DNA from: a virus
DNA length: 64,000 nt
Virus record (IMG/VR): IMGVR_UViG_3300037245_003267
Coordinates: 1-64,000 of that record
Direction: 5' to 3' (one strand)
Within the stretch, counting starts at the first letter, position 1. The number at the start of each line of letters is the position of its first letter. A model generated the notes under the pieces. That model made no database searches, had not been told where the DNA came from, and saw only the letters and a list, made by a program, of their open reading frames with translations. Made by a program: the position numbers and the translations under genes. This document shows, piece by piece, positions 1 through 7,079 of this stretch.

Positions 1-296
<296 letters not shown>

Positions 297-1262
297 CTAC
301 CGGGCGGCCTTCCGGTTGTGGGCGTCCCGAGAGGCGCGGGCGGCGGTATCGGCGGCGGTGGCGTGTTCGGTAGCGGCCCCGGCGGCTTCGGCGGCGGCGC
401 GGGCTTCGGCCCCGGCTTCGGTCGCCATATCGGCGGCGTACCCTACGCTGTTCTCCGCTACCGCTTCGAAGGGCGCGGCGTCGGATCCGGCCCGGTAGGC
501 GCGGGCGCGGGCCTTCAAAGCGCTGCGGGCGGCGCGGCGGGCGCGGGTAGCGTAGGCGTCGGCTTCGGCGGCGGCGGCCGCGGCGGCGTCGGGGTCGTCG
601 TCGTAGGCGGCGTCGGCCGCTATTTCGGCGGCGGAGGCGAAGGCCTCGGCGTAGGCGCGGTGGTAGGCGGCGCGGCCGAGGGCGGCTTCGGCGCGGCCCG
701 CGGCGTCCCGGGCGGCGTATTCGACGGGCGCCAAGCCGCCCCCGGCGGGCGGGGGGTAGGCGGCGGCGTCGGGCAGGCTACCGTCTCCGCCTTCCGCTAC
801 CGCGCGGGCGTGGCTACCGGCGGGGCTACCGGGGTCGTTGTCGGGGTTCGGGTCGGCGGCGGGGTCGGTAGCGGCGGCGGCGCGGCGGTCGGCGCGGCCC
901 GCGGCTTCGCCCGCGGCGGCGGGGTTCGGGTCGGCGGGGGGGGCGCCTACCGCCAGGCGGGCGTAGTCGGCGGCGCCCGCGGCGTCGGCGGCGGCGGCGG
1001 TAGCCCACCGTTCGGCGGTCCGGGCGGGCTCGGCGTCGGCGGCCCCGGCGGCCGCGGTCTTCAAAGCCCAGGCCTTCGCGTTCTCGGCGGTCCGGGCCGC
1101 GGCGCGGGCGGCGCATTCGGCGTCGGCGGGGCGTTCTTCCAGGTAGGCGGCGCGGGCGTCGTCGTAGGCCCGGACCGTGCGTCCGTAGGCGCGGTAGGCG
1201 CGGGTCTCTGCGGCGTAGGCGGCGGTGGCGGCGGCGGCGGCGTCGGTGGCGGTGGTCGGCAT
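297..1262 (-). CDS. Alanine-rich array protein 1 (321 aa)
   Basis: Unknown function; the last and longest member of the leftward array. Of the first 60 residues 24 are Ala, with regularly spaced Tyr, Arg, Glu and Asp (for example AYRAYGRTVRAYDD), so it should be almost wholly helical. A Pro, Asp and Asn-rich linker sits near residues 155-175. No signal peptide, membrane segment or catalytic motif is visible. The ATG is fixed by GGAGAAAGCC directly upstream and by its own bipartite element 60 bases further up. Its G+C is extreme and the plus-strand complement is nearly free of A. The conserved start architecture shared with the other array genes argues that it is real; the sequence alone does not show what it does. 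Confidence 0.7.
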   Translation of the reverse strand: MPTTATDAAAAATAAYAAETRAYRAYGRTVRAYDDARAAYLEERPADAECAARAAARTAENAKAWALKTAAAGAADAEPARTAERWATAAAADAAGAADYARLAVGAPPADPNPAAAGEAAGRADRRAAAATDPAADPNPDNDPGSPAGSHARAVAEGGDGSLPDAAAYPPPAGGGLAPVEYAARDAAGRAEAALGRAAYHRAYAEAFASAAEIAADAAYDDDPDAAAAAAAEADAYATRARRAARSALKARARAYRAGSDAAPFEAVAENSVGYAADMATEAGAEARAAAEAAGAATEHATAADTAARASRDAHNRKAAR

Positions 1263-1322
1263 GGCTTTCTCCGTTCGGGTTCCGGGCTTCCCCCGGCGGC
1301 GGCGCCCCGGGGCTACCTACAG

Positions 1323-1350
1323 CTTCGGACGGCGGGCGCCCGAACCGGAG
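1323..1350 (-). promoter_or_regulatory. Bipartite upstream element 1 (CTCCGG-N16-CCGAAG)
   Basis: First of 17 elements with a CTCAAG-like hexamer, exactly 16 bp, then CCGAAG, usually followed by GGTAGGCC. Here the left hexamer is CTCCGG, the right CCGAAG followed by CTGTAGGTAG, and 60 bases separate it from the ATG of the gene at 1262. The fixed spacing fits a promoter with -35-like and -10-like boxes, though neither box matches TTGACA or TATAAT. A repressor or activator site with two half-sites is the alternative. Confidence 0.75.
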
Positions 1351-1492
1351 GGTATTCCGGGGTTTTTGTTTCTTCCTCTTTTGGGACGGTGGCGGCGGGC
1401 GCGGGGGCGGCGGCCCGGGCTCCACTACCGCGGCCCCGGGGCGGCCCGGGGCGGTGGGGGTCGGCGGCCCCGGGGGTCCGGGGCGGGGGCGC

Positions 1493-1909
1493 CTACCAGC
1501 CGTGGCGGCCCGCGGTCGCGCGGGCGGCGGTTTCGCGGGCGGCCTCGGCGGCGGTGGCGGCGCGGCGGGCGTCGTAGCGGGCGTCGTCGGCGTGGCGGGC
1601 GGCTTCGTCGGCGGCCTGCTCGGCGAGGCGTATGGCTTCGGGGTTCGGGGCGCCCGGGGCGCGGCGGGCGGCGTTCTCGTCGAAGCGGGCGTCGGTAGCG
1701 TAGCGGGCGGCGTCGGCGGCGTGGCGGCCCGCGGCCTTGGCGTGGAAGCCTGCCGAGCCCGAGGCCTTGCGGGCGGCGGTGGCGGTGGCTACGTCGGCGT
1801 CGGCCAGGCGGTAGGCGGCGGTGAGGGCGGCCCCGGCGGCGGAGCGGGCGTTGGCGGCGGCGGTGGCGTAGGTGCGGGCGTTCGCGGCGTAGTTTTCGGC
1901 GGTGGGCAT
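1493..1909 (-). CDS. Alanine-rich array protein 2 (138 aa)
   Basis: Unknown function. By my count 55 of 138 residues are Ala (about 40%); the rest are mainly Arg, Asp, Glu, Thr and Tyr, with no Cys and one Trp at the C terminus. Repeats of the AARYATDARFDENAARR type suggest long amphipathic helices packed through alanine faces. The start is supported by GGAGCGAAAAAG before the ATG, a variant of the array's usual GGAGAAAGCC. It ends with TAG followed by about 230 bases of GC-rich spacer carrying the next gene's element. Confidence 0.7.
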   Translation of the reverse strand: MPTAENYAANARTYATAAANARSAAGAALTAAYRLADADVATATAARKASGSAGFHAKAAGRHAADAARYATDARFDENAARRAPGAPNPEAIRLAEQAADEAARHADDARYDARRAATAAEAARETAARATAGRHGW

Positions 1910-1972
1910 CTTTTTCGCTCCGTTTGGGTTTCCGGCTCCGGCCCGGGCTTCCTTGCCCCGGCCTACCTTCCT

Positions 1973-2000
1973 TTTCGGCAGGGTGGGGCCGTGGCTGGAG
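1973..2000 (-). promoter_or_regulatory. Bipartite upstream element 2 (CTCCAG-N16-CCGAAA)
   Basis: The right box is CCGAAA, one of only two copies on the minus strand departing from CCGAAG. It is followed by AGGAAGGTAGGCC. The ATG at 1909 lies 63 bases downstream, the longest leader of the set. Upstream it reads CCGAATACC, part of a weaker GGAATA-like extension shared by many copies. Confidence 0.75.
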
Positions 2001-2051
2001 GGTATTCGGCTTTTCTTTTCGGCCGCCCCGGGCGGGGGGCGGGGGGGGCGC

Positions 2052-2396
2052 CTACCCCCGGCGGGCCGCCTCGGCGTAGCGGCGGGCGTCGGCCGCGGCG
2101 TGGGCCGCCAGGGTCGCGTTGTTGGCCGCGGCGCAGGTCCTACGCCAGCCTGCGTCGGTGGGGTCGGCGTCGAAGAGGGTATGGGCCGCGGCGGCCGCGG
2201 CGCGGGCCGCGGCGGCCTGGAGGCGGGCGCGGTTGGCCAGGCTACCGGCCTGGCGGGCGGCCGCCCGGCGGAGGTCGGTGGTGGCCGCGGCGCGGGCCGC
2301 CTCGAGGGCCCGGTAGGCCTCGGTCTTGAGGGTGGTGGCCGCGGTGGCGGCGGCGGCGGTTTTTTTGGTCTGGCTGTCGAGGGTGGTGGGGCTCAA
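2052..2396 (-). CDS. Alanine-rich array protein 3 (114 aa, TTG start)
   Basis: Unknown function. Forty-four of 114 residues are Ala, including a run of AAAARAAAAAA near residues 61-71. It begins TTG-AGC-CCC-ACC; the TTG is chosen because GGAGAAAACC sits in exactly the place where the other array genes have GGAGAAAGCC before ATG. The N terminus (SPTTLDSQTKKT) is polar, then the sequence becomes alanine-rich helix with scattered Arg. One Cys and one Trp occur (WRRTC). It is the only array gene with a non-ATG start. Confidence 0.7.
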   Translation of the reverse strand: MSPTTLDSQTKKTAAAATAATTLKTEAYRALEAARAAATTDLRRAAARQAGSLANRARLQAAAARAAAAAAHTLFDADPTDAGWRRTCAAANNATLAAHAAADARRYAEAARRG

Positions 2397-2438
2397 GGTT
2401 TTCTCCGTTGGTGGTTGTTGCTTCCGGCCTACCCCCAG

Positions 2439-2466
2439 CTTCGGCAGACCCGGGGCCGGCCTGGAG
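2439..2466 (-). promoter_or_regulatory. Bipartite upstream element 3 (CTCCAG-N16-CCGAAG)
   Basis: The right box is followed by CTGGGGGTAGGCCGG; 42 bases to the TTG start at 2396. The left box is preceded by CTGGAATACC, forming with it the perfect palindromic pair CTGGA...TCCAG, a feature also seen in elements 1 and 2. Confidence 0.75.
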
Positions 2467-2475
2467 GGTATTCCA

Positions 2476-2508
2476 GAAAAAAGCCCGGGCGGCCCCGGGG
2501 CGGCGGGC
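2476..2508 (-). terminator. Candidate intrinsic terminator upstream of element 3
   Basis: Read on the minus strand, GCCCG and CGGGC arms enclose a GC-rich loop and are followed by six T. It lies between the stop of the gene at 2566 and element 3, so one unit appears to end just before the next begins. Confidence 0.55.
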
Positions 2509-2565
2509 TTCCACTACCGCGGCCCCCGGCGGCGGGGGCGGGGGCGGGGGCGGTAGGGTAGCGGC

Positions 2566-2880
2566 CTACCCTTCGCGGGCGGCGTAGGCGGTAGCGGCGC
2601 GGTCGGCGTAGCGGGCCGACCCCCGGGCCTGGGTAGCGGCGGAGCGGGCGGAGCGGGCGGAAGCCGCGGCGCGGGGCGTGGCGGCCGCGGCGGCGGCGTC
2701 CCGGGCGCGGCCCGCGGCGGTAGCGGCGGCCGCGGCGTGCTGCTCGGCGTAGCGGGCGGCGTCCCGGGCGGCCCCGGGGTAGGTGGCCAGGTCGGCGCGG
2801 CGTTCCCCGAAGGCGGCGTGGTCTGCATGGTAGGCGGCGGCTTCGTAGGCGCGGGCGGCGGCGGCGGTCTGGGTCGGCAT
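2566..2880 (-). CDS. Alanine-rich array protein 4 (104 aa)
   Basis: Unknown function. Forty-seven of 104 residues are Ala, the highest fraction I counted in the array. The pattern is Ala with Arg, Tyr, Asp and Thr (for example ARAYEAAAYHADHAAFGERR), predicted all-helical, with no membrane segment of useful hydrophobicity. The ATG follows GGAGAAAAAT. The 411-base gap upstream is the longest in the array and holds two kinds of repeat as well as this gene's element. Confidence 0.7.
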   Translation of the reverse strand: MPTQTAAAARAYEAAAYHADHAAFGERRADLATYPGAARDAARYAEQHAAAAATAAGRARDAAAAAATPRAAASARSARSAATQARGSARYADRAATAYAAREG

Positions 2881-2932
2881 ATTTTTCTCCGTAGGGGGTA
2901 GGGGGGCGGCGTCGCCCCGGGGCTACCGACAG

Positions 2933-2960
2933 CTTCGGCGGTTCCGGCCCCGGACTTGAG
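2933..2960 (-). promoter_or_regulatory. Bipartite upstream element 4 (CTCAAG-N16-CCGAAG)
   Basis: Consensus left box; the right box is followed by CTGTCGGTAGCCCC. The start at 2880 is 52 bases downstream. The left box is preceded by CCGGAATCC, directly after a copy of the CCTTCGCACC repeat. Confidence 0.75.
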
Positions 2961-3170
2961 GGATTCCGGTGCGAAGGCTTTTCCCGGTCCGCCGGCCCCG
3001 GGGGGGGGCGGGGGGGGTGCGAAGGGATTTCCGGGGGTGCGAAGGATTTTCCCGGATGGCGGAATATCCTTCCCGGTCGCCAGATCCTGGTGAGTGGCGA
3101 AATCCGGGAAAGGCCTTCCCACCCCTGCTGCCCCGCTCCTGCCCCGCTCCTGCCCCAGCGTGAGCGCATG

Positions 3171-3280
3171 CGTTGATCAAACCGTGCGCGCCCGGGCATG
3201 CCCTCGCGCGTTGATCAGACCGCGAATCCGGGCGCGTCCTCGCGCGTTGATCAGACCGCGTGCGCTCGGGCGTTGATGAG
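3171..3280 (+). repeat. GCGTTGATCAGA repeat cluster
   Basis: TTGATCA begins at 3173, 3211 and 3247, each within GCGTTGATCARACCG, and a degenerate TTGATGAG begins at 3273. Spacings are 38, 36 and 26 bp. The core TGATCA is palindromic. The same 12-mer recurs twice in tandem at 7436-7465 and once inside the gene at 5845, so it is a dispersed element rather than a local duplication. An operator or protein-binding site is the simplest reading. Confidence 0.6.
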
Positions 3281-3291
3281 GTTGGGCCTCC

Positions 3292-3561
3292 CTACCCCTG
3301 GTCGTCGGGCTCGGGGTCGGCCCCGGGCTCGCCGGCCTCGCGCAACTCGCGGATGGTGTCGGCGAGCGTGCAAGAGCCAGAGCCGAGGTATTCGTGGTCG
3401 TCGTCGAGGGCCATGACCAGTTGGGCGAGCCAGTATGCTTTTGCGCGGGCGGCGAGGCGGTCGGGCAGGCCGTCGACGGTGTCGCGGGCCTCGCCTACGA
3501 GGGCCTTGATGTCTTCGTGGAGGGTTTCGAGGTGCTCGAGGGCGTCTTCGCGTTCGCTCAT
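3292..3561 (-). CDS. Array protein 5, acidic (89 aa)
   Basis: Unknown function. Unlike its neighbours this protein has an ordinary composition: an acidic helical N-terminal half (SEREDALEHLETLHEDIKAL), a central hydrophobic stretch (AYWLAQLVMAL, about residues 42-52) too short for a membrane segment, and an acidic tail ending EPDDQG. GGAGAAGCC precedes the ATG. It shows that the shared upstream architecture, not alanine content, defines membership of the array. Confidence 0.75.
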   Translation of the reverse strand: MSEREDALEHLETLHEDIKALVGEARDTVDGLPDRLAARAKAYWLAQLVMALDDDHEYLGSGSCTLADTIRELREAGEPGADPEPDDQG

Positions 3562-3605
3562 CTGGCTTCTCCGTTTGGGGTTTTCGGTTCCGGGCCTACG
3601 TTCAG

Positions 3606-3633
3606 CTTCGGCAGGGGTGGGGCCGGCCTTGAG
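3606..3633 (-). promoter_or_regulatory. Bipartite upstream element 5 (CTCAAG-N16-CCGAAG)
   Basis: Full consensus. The right box continues CTGAACGTAGGCCCGG, identical to element 6 over this stretch. The ATG at 3561 is 44 bases downstream. Confidence 0.8.
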
Positions 3634-3642
3634 GGGTTTCCA

Positions 3643-3664
3643 GAAAAACCCCGGGCCGGCGGGG
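3643..3664 (-). terminator. Candidate intrinsic terminator before element 5
   Basis: On the minus strand CCCCG and CGGGG flank a six-base loop and are followed by TTTTT. It lies between the TAG of the gene at 3670 and element 5. Confidence 0.6.
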
Positions 3665-3669
3665 GGCGC

Positions 3670-3981
3670 CTACCCGTAGGAAATCCTGGAGGCGTAGAGG
3701 TCCGCTCGCTCGGCCGCGGCGCGGGCGCGGGCGGCGTGGGCTTCGGCGCGGGCCGCCTGCTTGCTACCCGTGCGCTCGGCCTGCCGCCAGGCGCGTTCGG
3801 CGCGCGAGGCGGCGCGATTGGCGAGGCCGGCCTGGCGGGCGGCGTCGGGGTAGCGGCCTGCGTCGGCCAGGCGGGCGGCCTCGAAGGAGGCGTCGAGGGC
3901 GGCCTGGTTGGCTTCGCCGGCCGCGATGGTCTCGGCGCTGTCGTCGGGTCGGCTGGTGGGGTAGGGCTTGTAGGTCGGCAT
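3670..3981 (-). CDS. Alanine-rich array protein 6 (103 aa)
   Basis: Unknown function. It opens with a non-alanine, proline-containing segment (PTYKPYPTSRPDD), then about 80 residues rich in Ala, Arg and Glu (EAARLADAGRYPDAARQAG). Predicted helical after residue 15. GGAGAAAGCC precedes the ATG and it ends TAG. It has its own element and a candidate terminator just after its stop. Confidence 0.72.
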   Translation of the reverse strand: MPTYKPYPTSRPDDSAETIAAGEANQAALDASFEAARLADAGRYPDAARQAGLANRAASRAERAWRQAERTGSKQAARAEAHAARARAAAERADLYASRISYG

Positions 3982-4033
3982 GGCTTTCTCCGTTTGGGGC
4001 TCCGGCCCGGGGTCGTCCCGGGCCTACGTTCAG

Positions 4034-4061
4034 CTTCGGCTCGATCGGACCGGGCCTTGAG
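4034..4061 (-). promoter_or_regulatory. Bipartite upstream element 6 (CTCAAG-N16-CCGAAG)
   Basis: Full consensus with CTGAACGTAGGCCCGG after the right box; 52 bases to the ATG at 3981. The left box is preceded by CCGGATTCCC. Confidence 0.8.
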
Positions 4062-4087
4062 GGGAATCCGGAAATTCCCCGGGGCGC

Positions 4088-4462
4088 CTACCCCGTGGTG
4101 CGCTCGGCGGCGGGCCGGCCTGCGCGGTAGGCGTGGTCGCGGGCGTCGGCGGAGAAGGCGGAAGCGAGGCGGGCCAGGCCCCGGGCCTTGGTGACCAGGC
4201 GCGCGGGGGCGGAGGGGTCGGGGGCGTCGGGCTCGGCCCGGTCGGCTGCGAAGGAGGCCTCGCGGGCGGCGTCGAGGGCGTGGCCCCATTCGAGGCTGGC
4301 CCAGGCGCGAAACCCCTTCGCGGCGTAGACCTTCGCGGCCTCGGCGGCCTCCTCGGCGCGGCAGCAGGCGCGGCCCGCGGCCCGGGCGTTCGCGTCGTCG
4401 GTCGTCAGGTATTGCCGGTAGGGGCGTTCGGTGGTCGGTTCGAATCCGTCGCTGGCTGGCAT
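4088..4462 (-). CDS. Alanine-rich array protein 7 (124 aa)
   Basis: Unknown function. A polar leader of about 25 residues (PASDGFEPTTERPYRQY) is followed by helices rich in Ala, Glu, Arg and Asp, including a CC pair (AGRACCRAEEAAEAAK). A longer frame begins upstream at 4537, but the start at 4462 is preferred: GGAGAAAGCC precedes it, and the longer form would translate through element 7. Confidence 0.72.
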   Translation of the reverse strand: MPASDGFEPTTERPYRQYLTTDDANARAAGRACCRAEEAAEAAKVYAAKGFRAWASLEWGHALDAAREASFAADRAEPDAPDPSAPARLVTKARGLARLASAFSADARDHAYRAGRPAAERTTG

Positions 4463-4504
4463 GGCTTTCTCCGTTTGCTGTTTCCGGTCCGTTGCTACCC
4501 TTCT

Positions 4505-4532
4505 CTTCGGCTCGGGGGCCGGCGGTCTTGAG
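4505..4532 (-). promoter_or_regulatory. Bipartite upstream element 7 (CTCAAG-N16-CCGAAG)
   Basis: Consensus boxes; the sequence after the right box (AGAAGGGTAGCAAC) departs from the usual CTG...GTAGGCC. The start at 4462 is 42 bases away. Confidence 0.75.
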
Positions 4533-4533
4533 T

Positions 4534-4561
4534 TCATTTCCGGTTTTCCGCCCGGAAATGA
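4534..4561 (-). repeat. Ten-base inverted repeat abutting element 7
   Basis: TCATTTCCGG and CCGGAAATGA are perfect 10-base arms around an eight-base loop. It sits between the stop of the gene at 4590 and the left box of element 7. It may act as a terminator or as part of the control site; no T tract follows. Confidence 0.6.
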
Positions 4562-4589
4562 GGGGGGCGGCGGGCGCCCCCCGGGCGGC

Positions 4590-5078
4590 CTACCCCGCGG
4601 CCTTCGCGGCGGCGTCGGCCTGGGCCAGCGCTCGGTCGGTGTCGGCCTGCTTGGCCCAGGTGTCGTGGGTGCGTTCGCGGGCGCCGAGGGCGTCCTGGGC
4701 CTCGGCGTGGGCGGCGTCGCGGGCGTCGGTCGAGCGGTGGGTCGCGCGGAGGGCGCGGCGCAGGAAAGGGGTCATCTCGTCCTGGGCCTCGCGCAGGGGT
4801 AGGCGGTGGAGCAGGCGGTTGCATTCCTTGTGGGCGGCCATCGCGGTCTCGTGGGCGGCCTTGGCCTGGTTCGATTCCGATACCGCGCCGGCGGCGGCCC
4901 GGGCTATCGTCCCGGCGGCCTCGACCCCGTTGTCGCGGGCGAAGCCGCAGGCGTTTCCGCGGTGGTGCTTCGCGCCCCGGGCGCGGGCCTCGGCGTCGTC
5001 GGCCGCGGCTTCCGCTACGAGGGCGGCGTCGAGAATCTGGAGGGCTTCGCGGTTCGGGGTGCTTTCGAAGGTCGTCAT
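4590..5078 (-). CDS. Alanine-rich array protein 8 (162 aa)
   Basis: Unknown function. The alanine fraction is lower than at the far left, with normal hydrophobic residues (REALQILDAALVAEAAADD at the start) and long charged helices. It contains two His-Cys-containing patches (KHHRGNACGF near 45 and HKECNRLLHRLP near 90) that could bind metal but match no known motif. ATG follows GGAGAAAGCC and it ends TAG. It could be helical coiled-coil along most of its length. Confidence 0.72.
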   Translation of the reverse strand: MTTFESTPNREALQILDAALVAEAAADDAEARARGAKHHRGNACGFARDNGVEAAGTIARAAAGAVSESNQAKAAHETAMAAHKECNRLLHRLPLREAQDEMTPFLRRALRATHRSTDARDAAHAEAQDALGARERTHDTWAKQADTDRALAQADAAAKAAG

Positions 5079-5120
5079 GGCTTTCTCCGTTGGTGGTTGG
5101 TTCTTCGGGCCTGCCCCTAT

Positions 5121-5148
5121 CTTCGGCAGAAGGGGGCGGGGCCTTGAG
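5121..5148 (-). promoter_or_regulatory. Bipartite upstream element 8 (CTCAAG-N16-CCGAAG)
   Basis: Consensus boxes, with ATAGGGGCAGGCCCG after the right box; 42 bases to the ATG at 5078. Confidence 0.78.
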
Positions 5149-5169
5149 GGCTTTCGGTTTTTCTTCTCC

Positions 5170-5385
5170 CTACCCCGCGGCCCGGGCGAGGTCGTAGCGG
5201 AAGCGGTCTCCGAGGCGGCGGTCTTCGGTCCCGTTGAGGAAGGCGTCGGTCTGCTCGGTGGTCAGGCGGGGGCAGCGCTGCTGCGCCATCCTTGGCGACC
5301 AGGCCTCGCCCCCGCGGCGGGCGGCGGCCCACCCGAGGAGGAAGGCGCGGGCGGCGTCGGTCTTGCGTTCGTGGGTCGTGGGCAT
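5170..5385 (-). CDS. Small array protein 9 (71 aa)
   Basis: Unknown function. Basic N-terminal helix (PTTHERKTDAARAFLLGWA) followed by an Arg, Gln, Thr-rich segment and the C terminus RFRYDLARAAG. Composition is ordinary compared with the Ala-rich members. The ATG is preceded by GGAGAACAGCG, the same variant ribosome site used at 6633 and by the divergent plus-strand gene at 9648. Confidence 0.72.
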   Translation of the reverse strand: MPTTHERKTDAARAFLLGWAAARRGGEAWSPRMAQQRCPRLTTEQTDAFLNGTEDRRLGDRFRYDLARAAG

Positions 5386-5424
5386 CGCTGTTCTCCGTTG
5401 GTGGTTGTTCCGGCCTACCCCTAC

Positions 5425-5452
5425 CTTCGGCAGGGGGGCGGTAGGTCTTTAG
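5425..5452 (-). promoter_or_regulatory. Bipartite upstream element 9 (CTAAAG-N16-CCGAAG)
   Basis: The left box is CTAAAG, and its TAA is also the stop codon of the upstream gene (5449). The right box is followed by GTAGGGGTAGGCCGG; 39 bases to the ATG at 5385. Confidence 0.72.
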
Positions 5453-5703
5453 GCCTTTCTGGAAAAGCGAATCGCTACGAGCAGGCTGTTCCCCCCGTAG
5501 GAGAGCGTGTCGTGGCGGCGCCCGGTCCGGACCCGAAGGTCGCCCGCGGAGTCGAGGCTGAACCAGTCTGCGTGCTTCGCGCGGTAGTCGGTCAGGCGGT
5601 AGGCGGTCCCGACCCGGACGATTCCGCCGGCCCGGAGGTGGGCCTGAATCTTGGCCAGGAGGTCGTGGAGGTCGTGCTTGTGGGCTTCGAGGTCGGTGGG
5701 CAT
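5449..5703 (-). CDS. Small array protein 10 (84 aa)
   Basis: Unknown function. An N-terminal helix with a His-rich start (PTDLEAHKHDLHDLLAKIQAH) precedes a likely beta-rich C-terminal half with alternating hydrophobic residues (GIVRVGTAYRLTDY, then LVAIRFSRKA). It is one of the few array proteins expected to have a mixed fold. The ATG follows GGAGAAAGCC. Its stop codon overlaps the left box of the next gene's element, showing how tightly the units are packed. Confidence 0.74.
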   Translation of the reverse strand: MPTDLEAHKHDLHDLLAKIQAHLRAGGIVRVGTAYRLTDYRAKHADWFSLDSAGDLRVRTGRRHDTLSYGGNSLLVAIRFSRKA

Positions 5704-5752
5704 GGCTTTCTCCGTTCGGGTTCGCCCGGGGCGTTTCCCCTGGCACCACCAC

Positions 5753-5780
5753 CTTCGGCGGTCTGGCGTCAGAACTGAAG
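5753..5780 (-). promoter_or_regulatory. Bipartite upstream element 10 (CTTCAG-N16-CCGAAG)
   Basis: The left box is CTTCAG; the right box is followed by GTGGTGGTGCCAGG, a GTGCCA ending shared with elements 12 and 15 in place of GTAGGCC. The ATG at 5703 is 49 bases downstream. Confidence 0.72.
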
Positions 5781-5811
5781 AGTATTCCAGGGTTTATCTC
5801 TGCGGGCCTCC

Positions 5812-5845
5812 GGCCGGCCCCGGGCGGGGGCCGGCGGGGCCGGCC
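5812..5845 (-). terminator. Strong GC hairpin after the gene at 5845
   Basis: GGCCGGCCCC and GGGGCCGGCC form perfect 10-base arms around a 14-base loop, beginning at the stop codon. No T tract follows, so it may block transcription or protect a 3' end rather than act as a classic intrinsic terminator. Confidence 0.55.
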
Positions 5846-6633
5846 TACTCCTGGGCCTTCTCGGCCTCGGCCATCTGGCAGTCGGGGCAGAGGCCCGTCT
5901 CGGTGTTCGCGGCCCCGGTCAGGGTCCGGTCTTCGCAGGCGGGGCAGGCGTGGGTCTCGAAATCCTCGCCGGCGGCCTCGCGGAGGGCGGTCAGGAGGAG
6001 GGCGGCCGATGCGGCGCGGCGGCCGAAGGCGGGGCGGTCGGTGGCGATGGGGTGCGAGACGGCCAGGTAGCTGAAGGCGGCCCGGGCCTGCCCGAGCGTG
6101 TTGATCAGGTCGTCGGCGAGGGCCTCGATCGGGGGGGCGGGCGCGCGTTGATCAGAGCGGGCGGCGGCCTCGGCGTCCGCGGCCTTCTCGGCTTCGAGCC
6201 GGGCCTCGTAGGCGCCGCGGCGGGCGAGGCGGGCGCAGACCGTGGCACCCTCGGCGGCCTGGCGGGCCGAGCCGGCGGCGTCGGGGTCGGCGTGGGCTAT
6301 CGAGCCGGCGTCGTCCGCGGCCTCGTAGGCGCGCTGCCAGGCGTCCCTCGCGCGGTCCGCGGCGCGGCGGCAGGCGGTCGCGGCGTAGCGGGCGGCGCTG
6401 ACCGGGCCGTTGTAGGCGGCGTGGTTCGCGGCCACCCCGTAGGTGCGTGCTTCGGAGAGGGCGGTCTGGGCGTCCTTCCACCCCTTGGTCGCGCGGTCGA
6501 GGGCGGCCCCGATGGCGATTTCGGCGTCGGAATCGGGGTCGTGGTCGGCGGCGTAATCCATGAGGGCCTCGGCGGCCTCGGGGTCGTGTTCGGGGTCGGG
6601 CAGGCTGTCGTAGGTTTCGGGTTCGAAGGTCAT
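5845..6633 (-). CDS. Array protein 11 with C-terminal zinc ribbon (262 aa)
   Basis: Unknown function. An acidic N terminus (EPETYDSLPDPEHDPEAAEA) leads into about 170 residues of Ala, Arg, Asp and Glu-rich helix, then a more ordinary hydrophobic helix (residues about 165-215) and a C-terminal four-cysteine ribbon, CPACED followed about 15 residues later by CPDCQM. The ribbon suggests nucleic-acid or protein binding. GGAGAACAGCG precedes the ATG. A copy of GCGTTGATCAGA falls inside the gene near 6148. Confidence 0.75.
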   Translation of the reverse strand: MTFEPETYDSLPDPEHDPEAAEALMDYAADHDPDSDAEIAIGAALDRATKGWKDAQTALSEARTYGVAANHAAYNGPVSAARYAATACRRAADRARDAWQRAYEAADDAGSIAHADPDAAGSARQAAEGATVCARLARRGAYEARLEAEKAADAEAAARSDQRAPAPPIEALADDLINTLGQARAAFSYLAVSHPIATDRPAFGRRAASAALLLTALREAAGEDFETHACPACEDRTLTGAANTETGLCPDCQMAEAEKAQE

Positions 6634-6676
6634 CGCTGTTCTCCGTTTGGGGTTGTTGCTTCGGGCCTACCGTCAG

Positions 6677-6704
6677 CTTCGGCAGGAAGGCCCCCGGGCT
6701 TGAG
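6677..6704 (-). promoter_or_regulatory. Bipartite upstream element 11 (CTCAAG-N16-CCGAAG)
   Basis: Full consensus with CTGACGGTAGGCCC after the right box; 43 bases to the ATG at 6633. Confidence 0.8.
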
Positions 6705-6719
6705 GGCCTTCCGGAATTT

Positions 6720-7031
6720 CTACTCGCGGGCCGCGGCCTCGGCCTCCAGGCGGCTGGCCAAACCGCGGAGGCGGTAGGCGCTGTCGAGCCGGTTCCGAAC
6801 CGCGTCAATCCGGTCGGCGGCGGCGTGGGCGTCTTTCTGGGCGAGGGCGAGGTCGGACCAGAGGCCGGCTCGGCGCTGCGCGTCTTCGGGGTCGGCGATG
6901 GCCTTCTCGATGGCGTCGGCCAGCATCGGCCATTTCGTTCCTGGGTGTCCCTGGGATACCAGGGCGAGGGCGGCCTCGAAGTCGGCGGAGGCGGCGGCCT
7001 GAAAGGTCAGGGAGTCGGTCTGGTCGGTCAT
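6720..7031 (-). CDS. Array protein 12 (103 aa)
   Basis: Unknown function. Helical, with moderate Ala and normal hydrophobics (SADFEAALALVSQGHPGTKW, then MLADAIEKAIADPEDAQRRAGLW) and a charged C-terminal helix ending LEAEAAARE. The start at 7031 is chosen over one 57 bases upstream because GGAGAAAAGCC precedes it and the longer form would run into the leader. It ends TAG. Confidence 0.74.
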   Translation of the reverse strand: MTDQTDSLTFQAAASADFEAALALVSQGHPGTKWPMLADAIEKAIADPEDAQRRAGLWSDLALAQKDAHAAADRIDAVRNRLDSAYRLRGLASRLEAEAAARE

Positions 7032-7079
7032 GGCTTTTCTCCGTTTCGGGGTTTCGGGTGCTTTCCTTGGCACCCCTAC

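Larger units (their letters stand above)
2881..3291. other. 411-base intergenic region with two repeat families
   Basis: No gene is supported here. Besides element 4 it contains three copies of a 20-base-class repeat reading, on the minus strand, CCGGGAAAANCCTTCGCACC (about 2975-3060), and three exact plus one degenerate copies of GCGTTGATCA (3171-3280). Between them is a short CCCCGCTCCTG tandem (about 3131-3155). Confidence 0.6.
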
